This document shows, piece by piece, positions 12,106-47,818 of a stretch of DNA of 64,000 nucleotides. The stretch lies in NCBI GenBank assembly GCA_003991915.1, contig RQTK01000917.1, positions 120,668-184,667 on the forward strand. The letters run 5' to 3'. The notes under the pieces are model-generated. The model was not told the DNA's origin. It did no database searches and worked only from the letters and a program-made list of their open reading frames with translations. The DNA is from Elysia chlorotica. Its lineage: Eukaryota; Mollusca; Gastropoda; Plakobranchidae. Made by a program: the position numbers and the translations under genes. Position 1 is the first letter of the stretch. Every line of letters begins with the position of its first letter.

Positions 12106-14473
12106 AGTGAGCTAAGGAAGGGATGATCAGGAGCCTCAATAGTAGCCTGGAATTTGTAAAGCATGAGGTATTTAAAAAAGGTATGAAGTTTTTTAAAAAG
12201 TCGAATATGATGAAAAAATGTAAAATCAATGTTAGCTTGTATTTATAAAATACTACCTTAGTTAAGTAATTAGCGGTTAACCTACTCTTTGTAATATAGT
12301 TTGGCCAATAATAAGACCAATAGTACTAAGAAACCAAAACCACAGAAATTGAAAGGATTGTCAATCCTACTCCTAGAGTTAGTCTGTCCATAAATTTTAA
12401 AACAGGAATATAAATCATACAAAGTATGAGGACATGTGATGATGTGCAGAGTTGGCCTTGTCAATCTACAGTCAAATGGAAATTCATGTCACTGCAAAGT
12501 TGTTTGTTTTATGGCTCGTCAGCACGGTAACGGCTATGTTGTGTCACTGCAAAACCAATGGCATATATTATAGTGTTTACAAGAAATAAATGCACATGCA
12601 TGCTACACTCGCCCAAGCAGCAGGGTGGGGCTGACGCCCAAAGCAGCCAGACGACACACCTGATTGTAAGAGCTTTCTAAGATCTACCGGTTTCTTAATT
12701 CTTAATTAGAAGAATCTAATAAGTTTTAGTCTGCAGTTATTCTCACCCCCAAAAATTAAAAAAAAAAGACAGGGTGATTTTTACTCTCAACCCCCTCATG
12801 TAAATAACACGAGATAGATAGAGCGAGAGAGATCTTAAAGAGACTGTAGAGCTAGAGGGAGGAAGAGAGATAAATAGAGAGGGGGAGTAGAGATGCATTA
12901 TGTAGATCTATCTATATATCCAGACCAGACTTATCTCAAGCCTAAAGGTAAATTAGGTTTAGACAGGAGTATAATATGTGAAGTGAGATTGATCTAAAGA
13001 ATAAACTAGATCTATTATTTTTAGGAGTATAATATGTGAAGTGAGATTGATCTAAGAATTAACTAGATCTATTATTTTTATACTGTTTTTTTTCTTTTTT
13101 TCTATCTATAGGCTAGATGGATAGATCTACACCACAGACTTGTGAATCTACATATAGAGACTAGATCTAGGCCTTATCGAGGGGAAAAAAGCAAAATATA
13201 TCATTTGAATACTCTCTAAAGGCATATCATTAAGAAGGGGGTGAGAATACAATTTTGGAAGGGTTTTCACTATTATAGGCTAGTTTTTCACCACGGGGTG
13301 AGAATAATCACATCGTTAGTTATAGGTCTAGATCTATAGCCTAGAAATCCTTAACATCTGTCTTTGACACGAAATAACTTATCGCACAAAGCTCCGCATT
13401 AGACTCTAGATTTAGAATCTAGTATGGTCTAGATCTACGTGTTTCTTGGTCAACAAAACACTGACTAGATCTAGATCTAGATCTAGATTCTAGATCTAGA
13501 TAGATCAAGATCTAGACTAAGCTTAGATCTAGACTTTGGGTAAACTCTAGAACTCTACTATCACACGTAAAACTAGATCTAGATATATATCATAGTTCTC
13601 GGGTTTTTATCCCCTTAAATTCAAATAGTATACATAGAATCCCCTGAAAGTCTACATTTAGATCTACCTGTATTTTGGTCTTGATTCAGATTAGAATAGG
13701 ATCTGGGGAACAATGATTGTACATTGCGGGTCGTGAAATTAGTTTTCCTAATTCCTATTGCTCACAACTTCCCATTCCAATAATAGTACATCCGCTGTAG
13801 TCAATGCTGAGGTATTCATTGTGTATATAAACATTGGAAAGAAATTACAATTTCATTGCACATTTATTAATAAAACTGGGCACATTTTTTGAGTATTTGA
13901 TTTTTATTATATTTAGATTATAATATTAGTGTGATTGAAAGCACAATCTTATTTTATTTTGATTTTAAGTCTGAAGAGAAAAATATTTCAATACACACAA
14001 TTGAAGAAAGAGAGATAACAATGTTTTTCTTTTAAGCTTACATGCTTGTTTCAGAGCCGGATTTAAATATACATTGTAATATATAAAAAAAAAACTTTAC
14101 CAATGAAAACAATCATTGTTTCATCGTGCATGTGTATTTTAGCTATCCATGTGTGTAATAGAGCAGGGTTGTTTGCGATAAGACAAGAGATAATGTATTT
14201 ATTACTATTATTATGAACTAGAATGCATGCCTAATAATAACATAGGAGAGTTCTAGTGTTATTTGTGGCATCTAATGCGGTTCACTTTTTAATAATTATG
14301 GGAATCTCTTTGCTTGGGGTTATCCTTTGCGCTTGGCCTATTTGTAAACACAGTAAGCATAGGAACAACGACAAAAACAACAACAACAACAACGACGACA
14401 ACAACAACAATGATAATGATAATAATACTACTAATAATAATAATGATAATAATAATAATAAATAATAACAACA

Positions 14474-14641
<168 letters not shown>

Positions 14642-15243
14642 TTAATTTTTTTAAATGATAATAATAACATTAACAACAACAACAAATACAGAAGCAACGG
14701 CAGCAACTAACCTTGAAAATCAACGGCTGTTGAGAAAGCATATCATACCACTAGTCACATCAAAAAGGTACAAGTATTTGCACATTGTTTTGATCAGACA
14801 GGGAGGTTTAGGCAGAAAGTCGATCAGATAAGCTTCAGGCCTGTTTATGAAGCTTTTAACACTTGGGTCTGCCATCGGCGATTATCAGCATCCCGCCCTC
14901 CGACTCTTCTCAGATTGTTGGCGTTTTTTTTCTTTCATTTTTTCCCCCAACGTATAAATTGTCACATTACAGTTTGCATTGTAGCCTTGGTTTATTAATT
15001 TTTTTTTTTGTATGTAGTCCCTTCGATACAGATTTGCCATCCCAAAGTTTCCAGAAGAATTACATACGAAAACTTGGGAGTAGTTAAGATTTCAACCCAC
15101 CACCTCCTTCTTTATATCATTATTCTCACGACCAATTTCAGCTTACACGACGTTGTACTTACTGTCCATCATGTGCATAATTTATTATTATTATTATGTG
15201 TAGCCTACTACGTTGACTTTAATATTACAGCCTAGCCAAGCAG

Positions 15244-16221
15244 CAGAGACATACCGGTAGTTATATAACAATGTACATATACTGCCACCACCCATATTTA
15301 CCGTACATTTTAGTTATTATGCACATTTTGCTCAAGTTATGGTGTACATCTGAAAGAGCATGCTTTTATTGACTTAAAATATGAATGTTAAGTTCGGTCA
15401 AACCGGACGCATTCATTCGTGGTATCAATTTTTTTCATCTAAGCTTATTCAAAACGGATAATGTGTCATAGCTAACACGTTTGTGAATAATTCTACTATG
15501 TTTTCATAATTGTAACGAAAAGCATTATTCATTTTAGGTCTTGTGTTTCAGCATGCACTTCATGACACGCAATCCATAATAATGGAGAAGGCTTCACATA
15601 AAGCTCAAACTACGCGTAATCCATACTAAATATTGGGGTTTATCAGTTTTATGTGCATCTCTTTAGAAACAACCTGTTCAGTAAATATGCTATAGCCTAC
15701 CGCTGGTATCTATTCAAATATATTTAATCTAATATAAATAATAAAGGTCACAGCTTGCAGTTGTCTTTTTCTGAATAATTATAGTATATGACTTCGGGAA
15801 ATCTAGTGAAGGATTTCGTTTGATTTGGTTTGTTGGTTTCATCAAAGTCTATCGTCCATCGCAACCACGCACCAATAGCTTCTTACTGCAACTTCGGACA
15901 ACTTAATACCGAGACAGTCTAATGATATAATCTGGACTCCTATAATAGCCGGTCACATTAATACTCACACCAGTCTGACTAGTGGGGGAAGAAGCTGGAC
16001 AAATAAACTTTTCCGACCGTGGGATTAAACCCGTACCCCTAAGAATAGAACCCTGTTCTTCTAATACTCCACCAAGTCAGCTCGAAGCTTATACTAGACG
16101 GAGACTTTATAATCAGTTTTGAGGAAATGTAAAAAAAAAAAAGAAAGAAAGAAGCAACAACAGCAACAACAACAACAACAAACAAACCGTCTATCCCCCC
16201 CCCCCCCCCACCTCNNNNNNN

Positions 16222-16290
<69 letters not shown>

Positions 16291-17216
16291 GCACCAGAGA
16301 CATACCGGTAGTTATATAATAATGTACATATACTGCCACCACCCATATTTACCGTACATTTTAGTTATTATGCACATTTTGCTCAAGTTATGGTGTACAT
16401 CTGAAAGAGCATGCTTTTATTGACATAAAATATGAATGTTAAGTTAGGTCAAACCGGACGCATTCATTCGTGGTATCAAATTTTTTCATCTGTTCAAAAC
16501 GGATAATGCGTCATAGCTAACACGTTTGTGAATAATTCTACTATGTTTTCATAATTATTGTAATGAAAAGCATTATTCATTTTAGGTCTTGTGTTTCAGC
16601 ATGCATTTCATTACACGCAATCCATAATAACGGAGAAGGCTTCACATAAAGCTCAAACTGCGCGTAATCCATACTAAATATTTGGGTTTATCAGTTTTAC
16701 GTGCATCTTTTTAGAAACAACCTGCCCAGTAAATAACCATGCTATACCGCTGGTATCTATTCATATTAAATCTAATATAAATAATAAAGGTCACAGCTTG
16801 CAGTTGTCATTTTCTGAATAATTATAGTATATGACTTCGGGAAATCTAGTGAAGGATTTGGTTTGATTTGGTTTGCTGGTTTCATCACAACCACGCTCTA
16901 TTGGCCTCTTAAGACAACTTCTGAGAATTTGACACCGAGACAGTCTAGGGATGTATCTGGTTCTTAGCTGGTCACACCAGTCTGACTAGTGGGGGAAGAA
17001 ACTGGACAAATAAACTTTTCCGACCGTGGGATTAAACCCGTACCCCTAAGAATAGAACCCTGTTCTTCTAATACTCCACCAAGTCAGCTCGAAGCTTATA
17101 ATGGGCGGGGAGTAATTTATCAGTTTGGGGAAAATGTAAAAAAAAAAAAAAGAAAGAAAGAAGCAACAACAGCAACAACAACAACAACAAACAAACAGTC
17201 TATCCCCCCCTCCCCC
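15244..17216. repeat. ~0.95-kb tandem duplication flanking an assembly gap
   Basis: 15244-16214 and 16294-17216 are near copies, both running from CAGAGACATACCGGTAGTTA to a poly-C tract after an AACAACAACAAACAAAC run. Between them lie Ns at 16215-16221 and a (TTA)n tract. Each copy includes a SINE-like segment with a tRNA-like head on the minus strand (about 15955-16090 and 16975-17097). Confidence 0.9.
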
Positions 17217-17241
17217 AATCTCTCTCTTCTCCCATCTTTCT

Positions 17242-17282
<41 letters not shown>

Positions 17283-17304
17283 CCAGCTCTTTTCAGTTTA
17301 TTTA

Positions 17305-17346
<42 letters not shown>
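17242..17346. repeat. (CT)n microsatellite
   Basis: Two long CT/TC runs separated by about 30 bases. Confidence 0.95.
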
Positions 17347-17353
<7 letters not shown>

Positions 17354-17426
17354 TGTCCGTATCTTTTTTCTTTCACTCTCTCAATCAGAAGAAAACAAAG
17401 CTGTAGGCTGAATTAACGGGCTTTGT

Positions 17427-17511
17427 ATATTGGATACTATTATGGTATCCCCGCCCTGTCTAGTGTGTGGCAGCACATAAAATACTGAGACGTCAGTCTT
17501 GGGATCCGTCC
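17427..17511 (+). mobile_element. SINE body fragment
   Basis: Contains ATGGTATCCCCGCCCTGTCT, GTGTGGCAGCACATAAA, GACGTCAGTCTTGGGATCCG and TCCACAACATAACCC, matching the dispersed SINE body and tail. Confidence 0.75.
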
Positions 17512-19919
17512 ACAACATAACCCATATAGAATCTAACCAACTTAACTCACGCGAAAAACTGCAAAACAGTAAAACATGACTACAGTTGGGATTTTTGGTT
17601 GCAGAAGAAAGATCCAGATTTGAGCAAGCGCCTGTGTGACAAGAGTACACACCGACCAGCCATTATCTTAACTTTCGTTACCTCCCTTCTTTTTAATTAA
17701 AATTAACGGTACTCGTGAGCCTTGTGTTCTTAGTTCATTGACGTTTTTTTTTTTAATTCCCGGCCTTCCTCAGAGTCAGAAACGATCAAGACCTAACAGA
17801 TCCACCCCCCCCTGAAATCCTGAAAAAAAAATACGCCTTAGAAAAACAAAAAATAGGCGGCTAGTTCAAAGGTTGTACATGTATTTCTGACTGCTTCAGT
17901 GGTTTGAACTGTTTGTCTCAGTTTCAACTGGATTGACTGGCTGGATTCTGGGTCCAGCTAGGCCTATCAGTATCACGAAACATTAGAGGGTTGACACTTT
18001 CATTTTCAAGAGGGTTTGCGTTTCCGAGGCATCGGCTTTACAAGTACTGTCGTAGATCTGCCTGGTTCTCAGATTAGTATTCGGCCTACTATTAGGCTCG
18101 TATAGGTTGCCTTCTATCATCGTCTCTCGTGAGGCTTATTCAACTGCAAATTCAACTTCATTTCAACATTTTATTCAAGAAGCCAAGTGTCGCTGAAAGT
18201 TGATATAGAGTCTAGAGGTAGATCTAGGCCTAAATGTAGATTAGACTGTGCATGTGCCTTTATCTTCCAAACTATCCACTTTTTAGATAATCTAGAGCTA
18301 GCTGCAACATCTAGTAGACCTTTATTAGACTGTCTACAAAAGATAACGTTTTGTTTGGGTTTGCGTTCTCTTGAGTGAGGGCGAGGGCCATCATTTGGAC
18401 TAGAAGAGAACTGATGGTAGATCTAGATGACTGCAATGTGCCTGCCTCAAAATCATTACCGTTTTTCTGTCGTTTTAAACAGTCAATCCAGATTATATCT
18501 AGATTTAGATGTAGATTCGATTCGTTCATAGTTATACAAATTACTGATCTGCGTTTAGCATTGAATATAATTTAGATTTACCATGATCAAAGCCATGATT
18601 TCTGAGGAAACTAGATTTCTAAATTTAGAATTAGATGCTTCCTTCCTATCCTTTCTCTCAACATGTTTCTTTCTTCTAAAAAAATATTACGGCACTAGAT
18701 CTAATTAACAACTAGATCTATGAAGAATGCACAAACAAGACGTAGCTTACATCTTGTAACAAATAGATCTAAGAATAAGAAGGCTTACCACAAGTGTCTA
18801 GCAACGTTATGTTTACAAGTGCGTTCTACACTAGAGATCAAATAAGTACCGTACAGACTCACCAGGAGTTACACTGTCTAAAATTCAGCCAAAAATTCAA
18901 CAAGACTATATGGATCTTTACAAAAATTAAATCTAAGTCAATTTATTGACCCATATTCTTGACGTGTTTTTTAAACCAACAGTCTAATTTTATTAATCCA
19001 GAGTAATGAAATTCATACACAACAGCAAACAAAATCTTTAGTGAGAGAAATGGCTACATTTTTTTCATTTTGCTGATCTAGTTCTAGATTCTAGATGTTT
19101 GTAAAATAATTTTTTTTTTCTTTTCTGGGCTTTCTCAACCCTGTGTCAAACCAGTACTTTAAAAGTAGATGGGTAACTGAGGCTCTGAAGTCGGGGCAAA
19201 GGTAAAGGGAAGTAAGGAAAGTAGTGACAACCTAAGCGGCTAATTAGTCCGTTTACTTGCTTTGAGTTTGAGAAAATAATAATATATATTGCATTTATAT
19301 AGCGCACTTCCATGAACAATCATGCTCAGTGCGCTTAACAATTTCCATTATCACATGTACAATAGAAGAATAATCATATAATGTTGACACAATACAATAT
19401 TACATTCAAAAGCCACAAGCAATCATTATAGGTATTTACAAGTTTCACCGGTTCAATTTCAATCGTGAAAAAGGTAGATCAGTATACATTTAACTCTAGA
19501 GTCTAGGTGGCTCTCCTTCTCTCTGTCAATGAGTATTGGACAAATTTCACTTAATTTACCTCAGAGTTCCAGAGCTACTTTGTACATAATAATTAATGAA
19601 TCACAGAGGTGATCTTGAAGCTAGGAGTCTTGGTTGATTTCAAAGTACTCTGAATTTAGGGCAGTGGTACGCATTTCGATTCTCAGCAGGTGTGTTGTGT
19701 TTACAATCTTTAAGCAATTAATAAAATAAATAAAGGTGGTTTGTTAGTTATTGTTTTGTTTGTTTCTATCTGATGAAAGCCTCATGGTACGTTAGCAATA
19801 TCCTTTATAAAATGTTTTTGTATAATTCATGACAAAATTATTACATGATGAATGATTCCGAAATTCACTCAGATTTGATGCTTGACTTGATTTGATACGA
19901 CTGATTGAGTGACGTCACA

Positions 19920-19982
19920 ATGGATGAGTACATTACCCTTGTGAGGGAGACTGTCCACAAATTGATGCCCAAGAATGCCAAG
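19920..19982 (+). CDS. Orphan exon candidate, dynamin effector-domain-like (uncertain)
   Basis: ATG followed by 21 open codons with ordinary codon use, ending AAG at a good donor GTAAGA. The peptide YITLVRETVHKLMPKNAK resembles the dynamin-family GTPase effector segment (Y-x-x-I/L-V-x-x-T-V-x-x-L-M-P-K); that match is from memory and short. A perfect CRE-like TGACGTCA lies at 19910-19917, just before the ATG, so it could instead be the first exon of an unrelated transcript. Its phase 0 end does not fit the first GCLC exon found, which needs two incoming bases. No partner exon was identified. Confidence 0.25.
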
Positions 19983-20540
19983 GTAAGAACAGGAAAGATC
20001 TACTAATTTTGCGGAAACCCTCAGACTCAGAGTCAAGAAGGAACATTATCTACTTTATAGAGAAGCCCAATTTTGTTTAAGTCCAACAGGTCTGAGAAAT
20101 GTTAAATGTAATAATTCAAATGGGTCCACACATAAACAGCGGATCACATCATAAGCAGGACAGTGGCCAACAAGTTACTAGGCACAAAATCGGACAAGTA
20201 AATTTAGCCGGATCTTCAGAGGTCTTCTGGTCTGAATGCCTCTCTCCACTACTATTAGTATTACCACGGTTGTCTGAATTAAAATTACCTGTTTTAAAAG
20301 AAATAAATCTGATAATCAATCAAAATCAGTCTTGGTGATTTAATAATAACATTGTTCTTTTGAAATAGATTTTCACAATAAATTTCAGTCCAAAAAAGGG
20401 TTTGAAAAAAGTATTAAAATATAAAACTAAGTATGTCAGAACAAGTTCTCCTTGATTAGTATATTATACTATATACCTGTATACAACTGTCTATGATGTG
20501 ATATTACTAATGCGTTACTAACATATTATATTTATATAAT

Positions 20541-20600
20541 CAAGGACTACTATAGACAGGATGTGCACCGCTCAATTCCTGACTCTGCTAGCAGAGGCGA
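20541..20600 (+). repeat. Left terminal inverted repeat
   Basis: Opens CAAGGACTACTATAGACAGG and ends GACTCTGCTAGCAGAGGCGA. Pairs with 23635-23694; the differences are C/T at position 7 and A/C at position 42. Confidence 0.93.
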
Positions 20601-20918
20601 ACACCTAAAATGTATTTAATAAGCCCAATTTACATGTAAATCAATAAAAAGTGGGCCTTAAATGAATTTAGTTCCATTGATGAACATACATAAAGAAGTA
20701 TGAAAGATAAATATTGAAATATTATGTTAAAAACAATCTAAATGTCATTAAGTGATTACTCAACATATGGTGTGTGAGTGTTATTTCGTGTATTGGAATG
20801 TGGTCATTGAGATGTGCTGCTTATATTGTATGTTGGGAAAAGAACATAAAAAGTATTGAAATGGGACTCACCATTAGGAATAAATAATCCACTTGTCAAC
20901 TGGTTTATATCGTTATAG

Positions 20919-20986
20919 ACTCATCCGCAGACACACTAACTCATAGTGTGTTTCGTCCTATCAGGACTCATCAGTGCGGATAGAGT
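20919..20986 (-). ncRNA. Type I hammerhead ribozyme, unit 1
   Basis: Minus strand: stem I 5' arm ACTC(T)ATCCGCA, core CTGATGA, stem II GTCC-TGATA-GGAC, core GAAA, stem III CACACTA-TGAGT-TAGTGTG, GTC cleavage triplet, stem I 3' arm TGCGGATGAGT. All invariant core bases are present. Stem I is 7 bp plus 4 bp across one bulged T. Predicted cut lies between 20930 and 20929. Loop III differs by one base from the other units. Confidence 0.92.
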
Positions 20987-21110
20987 GAGGTTTGAACCAG
21001 GGGCTTTAGCCATGATTTTTCTCTGCCATAATGATAAGGCAGCTTTTTTTTGCAAATTTTTCTCACCATTATAATCCACTTGTCAACTGGTCAGGTCTAT
21101 ATTGTTAGAG

Positions 21111-21178
21111 ACTCATCCGCAGACACACTAACTCGTAGTGTGTTTCGTCCTATCAGGACTCATCAGTGCGGATAGAGT
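21111..21178 (-). ncRNA. Type I hammerhead ribozyme, unit 2
   Basis: Same fold as unit 1 with loop III CGAGT. Complete core (CTGATGA, GAAA, GTC) and perfect stems. Predicted cut between 21122 and 21121, 192 nt from the unit 1 site. Confidence 0.92.
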
Positions 21179-21299
21179 GAGGTTTGAACCAGGGGCTTTA
21201 GCCATGATTTTTCTCTGACATAATGATAAGGCAGCTTTTTTTTTGCAAATTTTTACCCCCCCTCCCCCCCCACCCCTGGTCAGGTCTATATTGTTATAG

Positions 21300-21367
21300 A
21301 CTCATCCGCAGACACACTAACTCGTAGTGTGTTTCGTCCTATCAGGACTCATCAGTGCGGATAGAGT
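21300..21367 (-). ncRNA. Type I hammerhead ribozyme, unit 3
   Basis: Identical to unit 2 over the ribozyme. Predicted cut between 21311 and 21310. The adjoining spacer contains a C-rich tract (21255-21277) in place of the CTCACCATT segment. Confidence 0.92.
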
Positions 21368-21494
21368 GAGGTTTGAACCAGGGGCTTTAGCCATGATTTT
21401 TCTCTGCCATAATGATAAGGCAGCTTTTTTTTGCAAATTTTTCTCACCATTAGGAACAAATAATCCACTTGTCAACTGGTCTATATTGTTAGAG

Positions 21495-21562
21495 ACTCAT
21501 CCGCAGACACACTAACTCGTAGTGTGTTTCGTCCTATCAGGACTCATCAGTGCGGATAGAGT
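21495..21562 (-). ncRNA. Type I hammerhead ribozyme, unit 4
   Basis: Identical to units 2 and 3 over the ribozyme. Predicted cut between 21506 and 21505. The array ends after this unit in a poly-C run at about 21639-21655. Confidence 0.92.
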
Positions 21563-21839
21563 GAGGTTTGAACCAGGGGCTTTAGCCATGATTTTTCTCT
21601 GACATAATGATAAGGCAGCGTTTTTTTTGCAAATTTTACCCCCCCCCCCCCCCCCAAGTCAGCCTATAGGCAGACTTCTCATGATCCGCCACCCTCCCTG
21701 ACATCAGCTTTTGGTCATGAAGGATGGGATGGGATGCTTCTAAAAAGGATGTGTATTGCTCAGTATTTCCGGACTTACTCATAATGGAAAAATGTCTGTA
21801 CCAGTACACAAAAAATAAAAAAAAATCATCACACACCGC

Positions 21840-22893
21840 AATGATAATGCTTTATTTTCTGGATCATTCTTTGCCATTCCTGATAGGACACAACCTGAAA
21901 AGGCAATTGTAGGGCGTATCTTAACCTCATCAACCAGTAAAATACAGTTTTTCTGCTGAGGGCAAGTTGTCTTCTGAAACGTTTTTTTCATAACTTGTTC
22001 AACATCAATGGAAGAAATAACTGACTGCATCTTTAGTTTTCTGGGAAGAATGAGGACATCCCGGAGTTGTTCATACCTGCATCTTGGGTATGACTCCATT
22101 GCGAAACAATAATCTGATGTTGTAAAATTTTTGTCACTTAAGAGCTCCAATTGCCTAATAAAAAACTTAAGCCTCTTAGTGTTGATATCAGTAAGGTCTT
22201 GGCTTCCTGCACTTTCTAGTGTATCAGCAACTTTGCGGACAACGTTAAGGACAGGCTGGTTGTAATTGATAACATAATGAATAATTTCAAAAAATTGAGA
22301 GTATGATGATAATCCATTGTTAGGATTAAGTATTTTTCCCATATTTTGAACATTAAACCCATCTTTGAAGGCTGTCAGAGTGAGTGGAGAACAAAGCGTC
22401 GGTTTGTTATGCACAACTACTGAAGCTGAACATTGACTGAAGTCTTCTACCATAGACAACTTTTTCATAAGATCTGGAAATGATAATATTATGATACTTT
22501 TTGTGCAGCTCCTTGTCAGGGTTAAAGTTATCAAGAGAGGTGATTTTGTCTTTTTTCAAAAAGCACTTAAGCTGTCGGTCCTCTTCTTTAGGTTGACGCG
22601 GTAAAGGCTTCGGAGATGGTAGGCATGAAGAAGGACAATCAAAAATGTTAGGAGGATTAGTTGGTCTTTTACGCCCCCCTGGGACTGTAATCAAAGGTGT
22701 ATTAGAGGGCCAATGCTTCTCACAGATGAAGAAATTTGAAGGCTTGATGGTAAAATTTTCTCTTGGTGGGATTTGATTTATCCATTTTTGTCTCTCTTTT
22801 TCATCACTGGGGAGTCTGTATACACTACATAGTACATTTGTTTGCATCATCATAGTTCCCTTTGCAGTTTACTACGCTGCATTTGTTCACCAT
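21840..22893 (-). pseudogene. THAP-domain P-type transposase, frameshifted and 3'-truncated
   Basis: An ATG at 22893-22891 opens a THAP zinc finger: CSVVNC, then after a frame disruption near 22830 YRLPSDEKERQKW, and FFICEKHW supplying the second C-x2-H pair. A second frame change near 22470-22490 leads into the transposase body, with LRDVLILPRKLK and a catalytic-type Asp in ILLVDEVKIRPTIAFSG (about 21900-21950). The frame decays after MAKNDPENKALS, so roughly half of a typical P-type transposase is absent. It could have contained introns, but at least the first break puts an in-frame TAG into the finger. Transposition would have required the missing catalytic residues. Confidence 0.85.
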
Positions 22894-23634
22894 GTTGCAC
22901 CTCTTAATTTCAAGAGTAAATCTATCTAGATATATCTGTTTTTAATGCAGGATAGAAGTATTCAAAGTTTTGTTTTTATGTGGTATATATCTAAATCTAG
23001 ATCTAATCTAGATAATTTCTTAAAGATTTTATCTAGTTTAGATCTAATCTAGATCTAGATAACCGAAACCCAATTTTCAGTGTGTATCATGGAATACAGT
23101 CTGTACTTACATTGCAGATCTAGAGATCTAATCTTGAGAATACTGTACTTACATTGCAGATCTAGAGATCTAATCTTGAACAAAATTAACAGTAATACAT
23201 AGAATGACTAAGATTTAGATCTAAGTGAAAGCGAAGAAAATATCGTATCAATGAATAACTAGAGAGTGTAGAAGAAATGAAAATGCTGTTGAATTGTTTA
23301 AAAATTAAGCATGATCCATTCATTGCAGACGATGAGAATTCGACTTTCGGTCTAGTGGCAAAACATTCCGAATCACCACCGTGAGAATCATCCGATTAAA
23401 ATAGTTCGAAAAAAGGGGCTTGCATTTTGAAACAAAAAAAAGTTTTAAAGCATTCTAAAACAAAATTTCATATATTATATTGTAGTTTTAGTTTTCAGTT
23501 GTGGTTTTATTCTAGGAAAAACAAAATTAATACTCCCAAGATTACGGCGCAGAGGTTGTGAGTTACTTCATGCCTATAAATAGATCACACTGGAATGTGA
23601 CTCGTCGTGTCGGTGAAAATCTACGCGAATCTAA

Positions 23635-23694
23635 TCGCCTCTGCTAGCAGAGGCAGGAATTGAGCGGTGCACATCCTGTCTATAGTAATCCTTG
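23635..23694 (-). repeat. Right terminal inverted repeat
   Basis: Reverse complement matches the left TIR at 58 of 60 bases. It contains the perfect 16-bp palindrome CCTCTGCTAGCAGAGG, which is imperfect in the left copy. Confidence 0.93.
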
Positions 23695-24098
23695 ATATAA
23701 ACCCTAAAAATAGTGCAATTTCACTGGCATTGTTGGCTAAATACTGTGACTCCGTTGAGTTAAAAAAAAAACGCATACATTTTTGGATTTTCTCTTAAAA
23801 GTTGAGGACAGAAACCTGATCTTGGCCTTTCAACGTCACAAAACACTTGTATGGTGCCGAAAACCGCTTCAATATTGTCTACACCTTTTCAGCTTAAAAA
23901 AAATGTCAAGATTTTATGGTTTATAAAAAATTTTTGCGGCCTCCCAGTCCATTTTATGACCCCTATTATAAATCACCAAATATAGCCCAACAACACACAC
24001 TAAATACTAGCGACACTTGTAGGGTTAAGAAAAAATTATGTGCCAACTGACATCATTGTAAGTTATCAACCTTGACCTTGACCTTTGTGTCCTTTCAG

Positions 24099-47818
<23,720 letters not shown>

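Larger units (their letters stand above)
20866..21640 (-). mobile_element. Retrozyme-like tandem array: four ~190-bp units with hammerhead ribozymes
   Basis: Four head-to-tail units, each with the ribozyme followed on the plus strand by GAGGTTTGAACCAGGGGC, a CATGATTTTTCTCTG segment, AATGATAAGGCAGC, a T run, GCAAATTTT and, in most units, AATCCACTTGTCAACTGG. On the minus strand GGTTCAAACC resembles a pol III B box in a tRNA-like context. Distances between predicted cleavage sites are 192, 189 and 195 nt. Multimeric direct repeats carrying type I hammerheads are the hallmark of metazoan retrozymes and of related schistosome SINE-like elements (established families). Assignment to that class is by structure only; no reverse transcriptase is encoded here. 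Confidence 0.85.
20541..23694 (-). mobile_element. P-element/THAP-type DNA transposon, degenerate, with 60-bp TIRs
   Basis: Bounded by terminal inverted repeats 20541-20600 and 23635-23694 (60 bp, two mismatches), opening CAAGGAYTACTATAGACAGG. Inside, on the minus strand, are remains of a THAP-domain plus P-type transposase (21840-22893). Its 3' part is missing, and that side instead carries a four-unit hammerhead-ribozyme array. The sequences just outside the TIRs share ATATAA but do not form a clean 8-bp target duplication as P elements usually make. Non-autonomous and inactive by its coding content. Confidence 0.85.
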
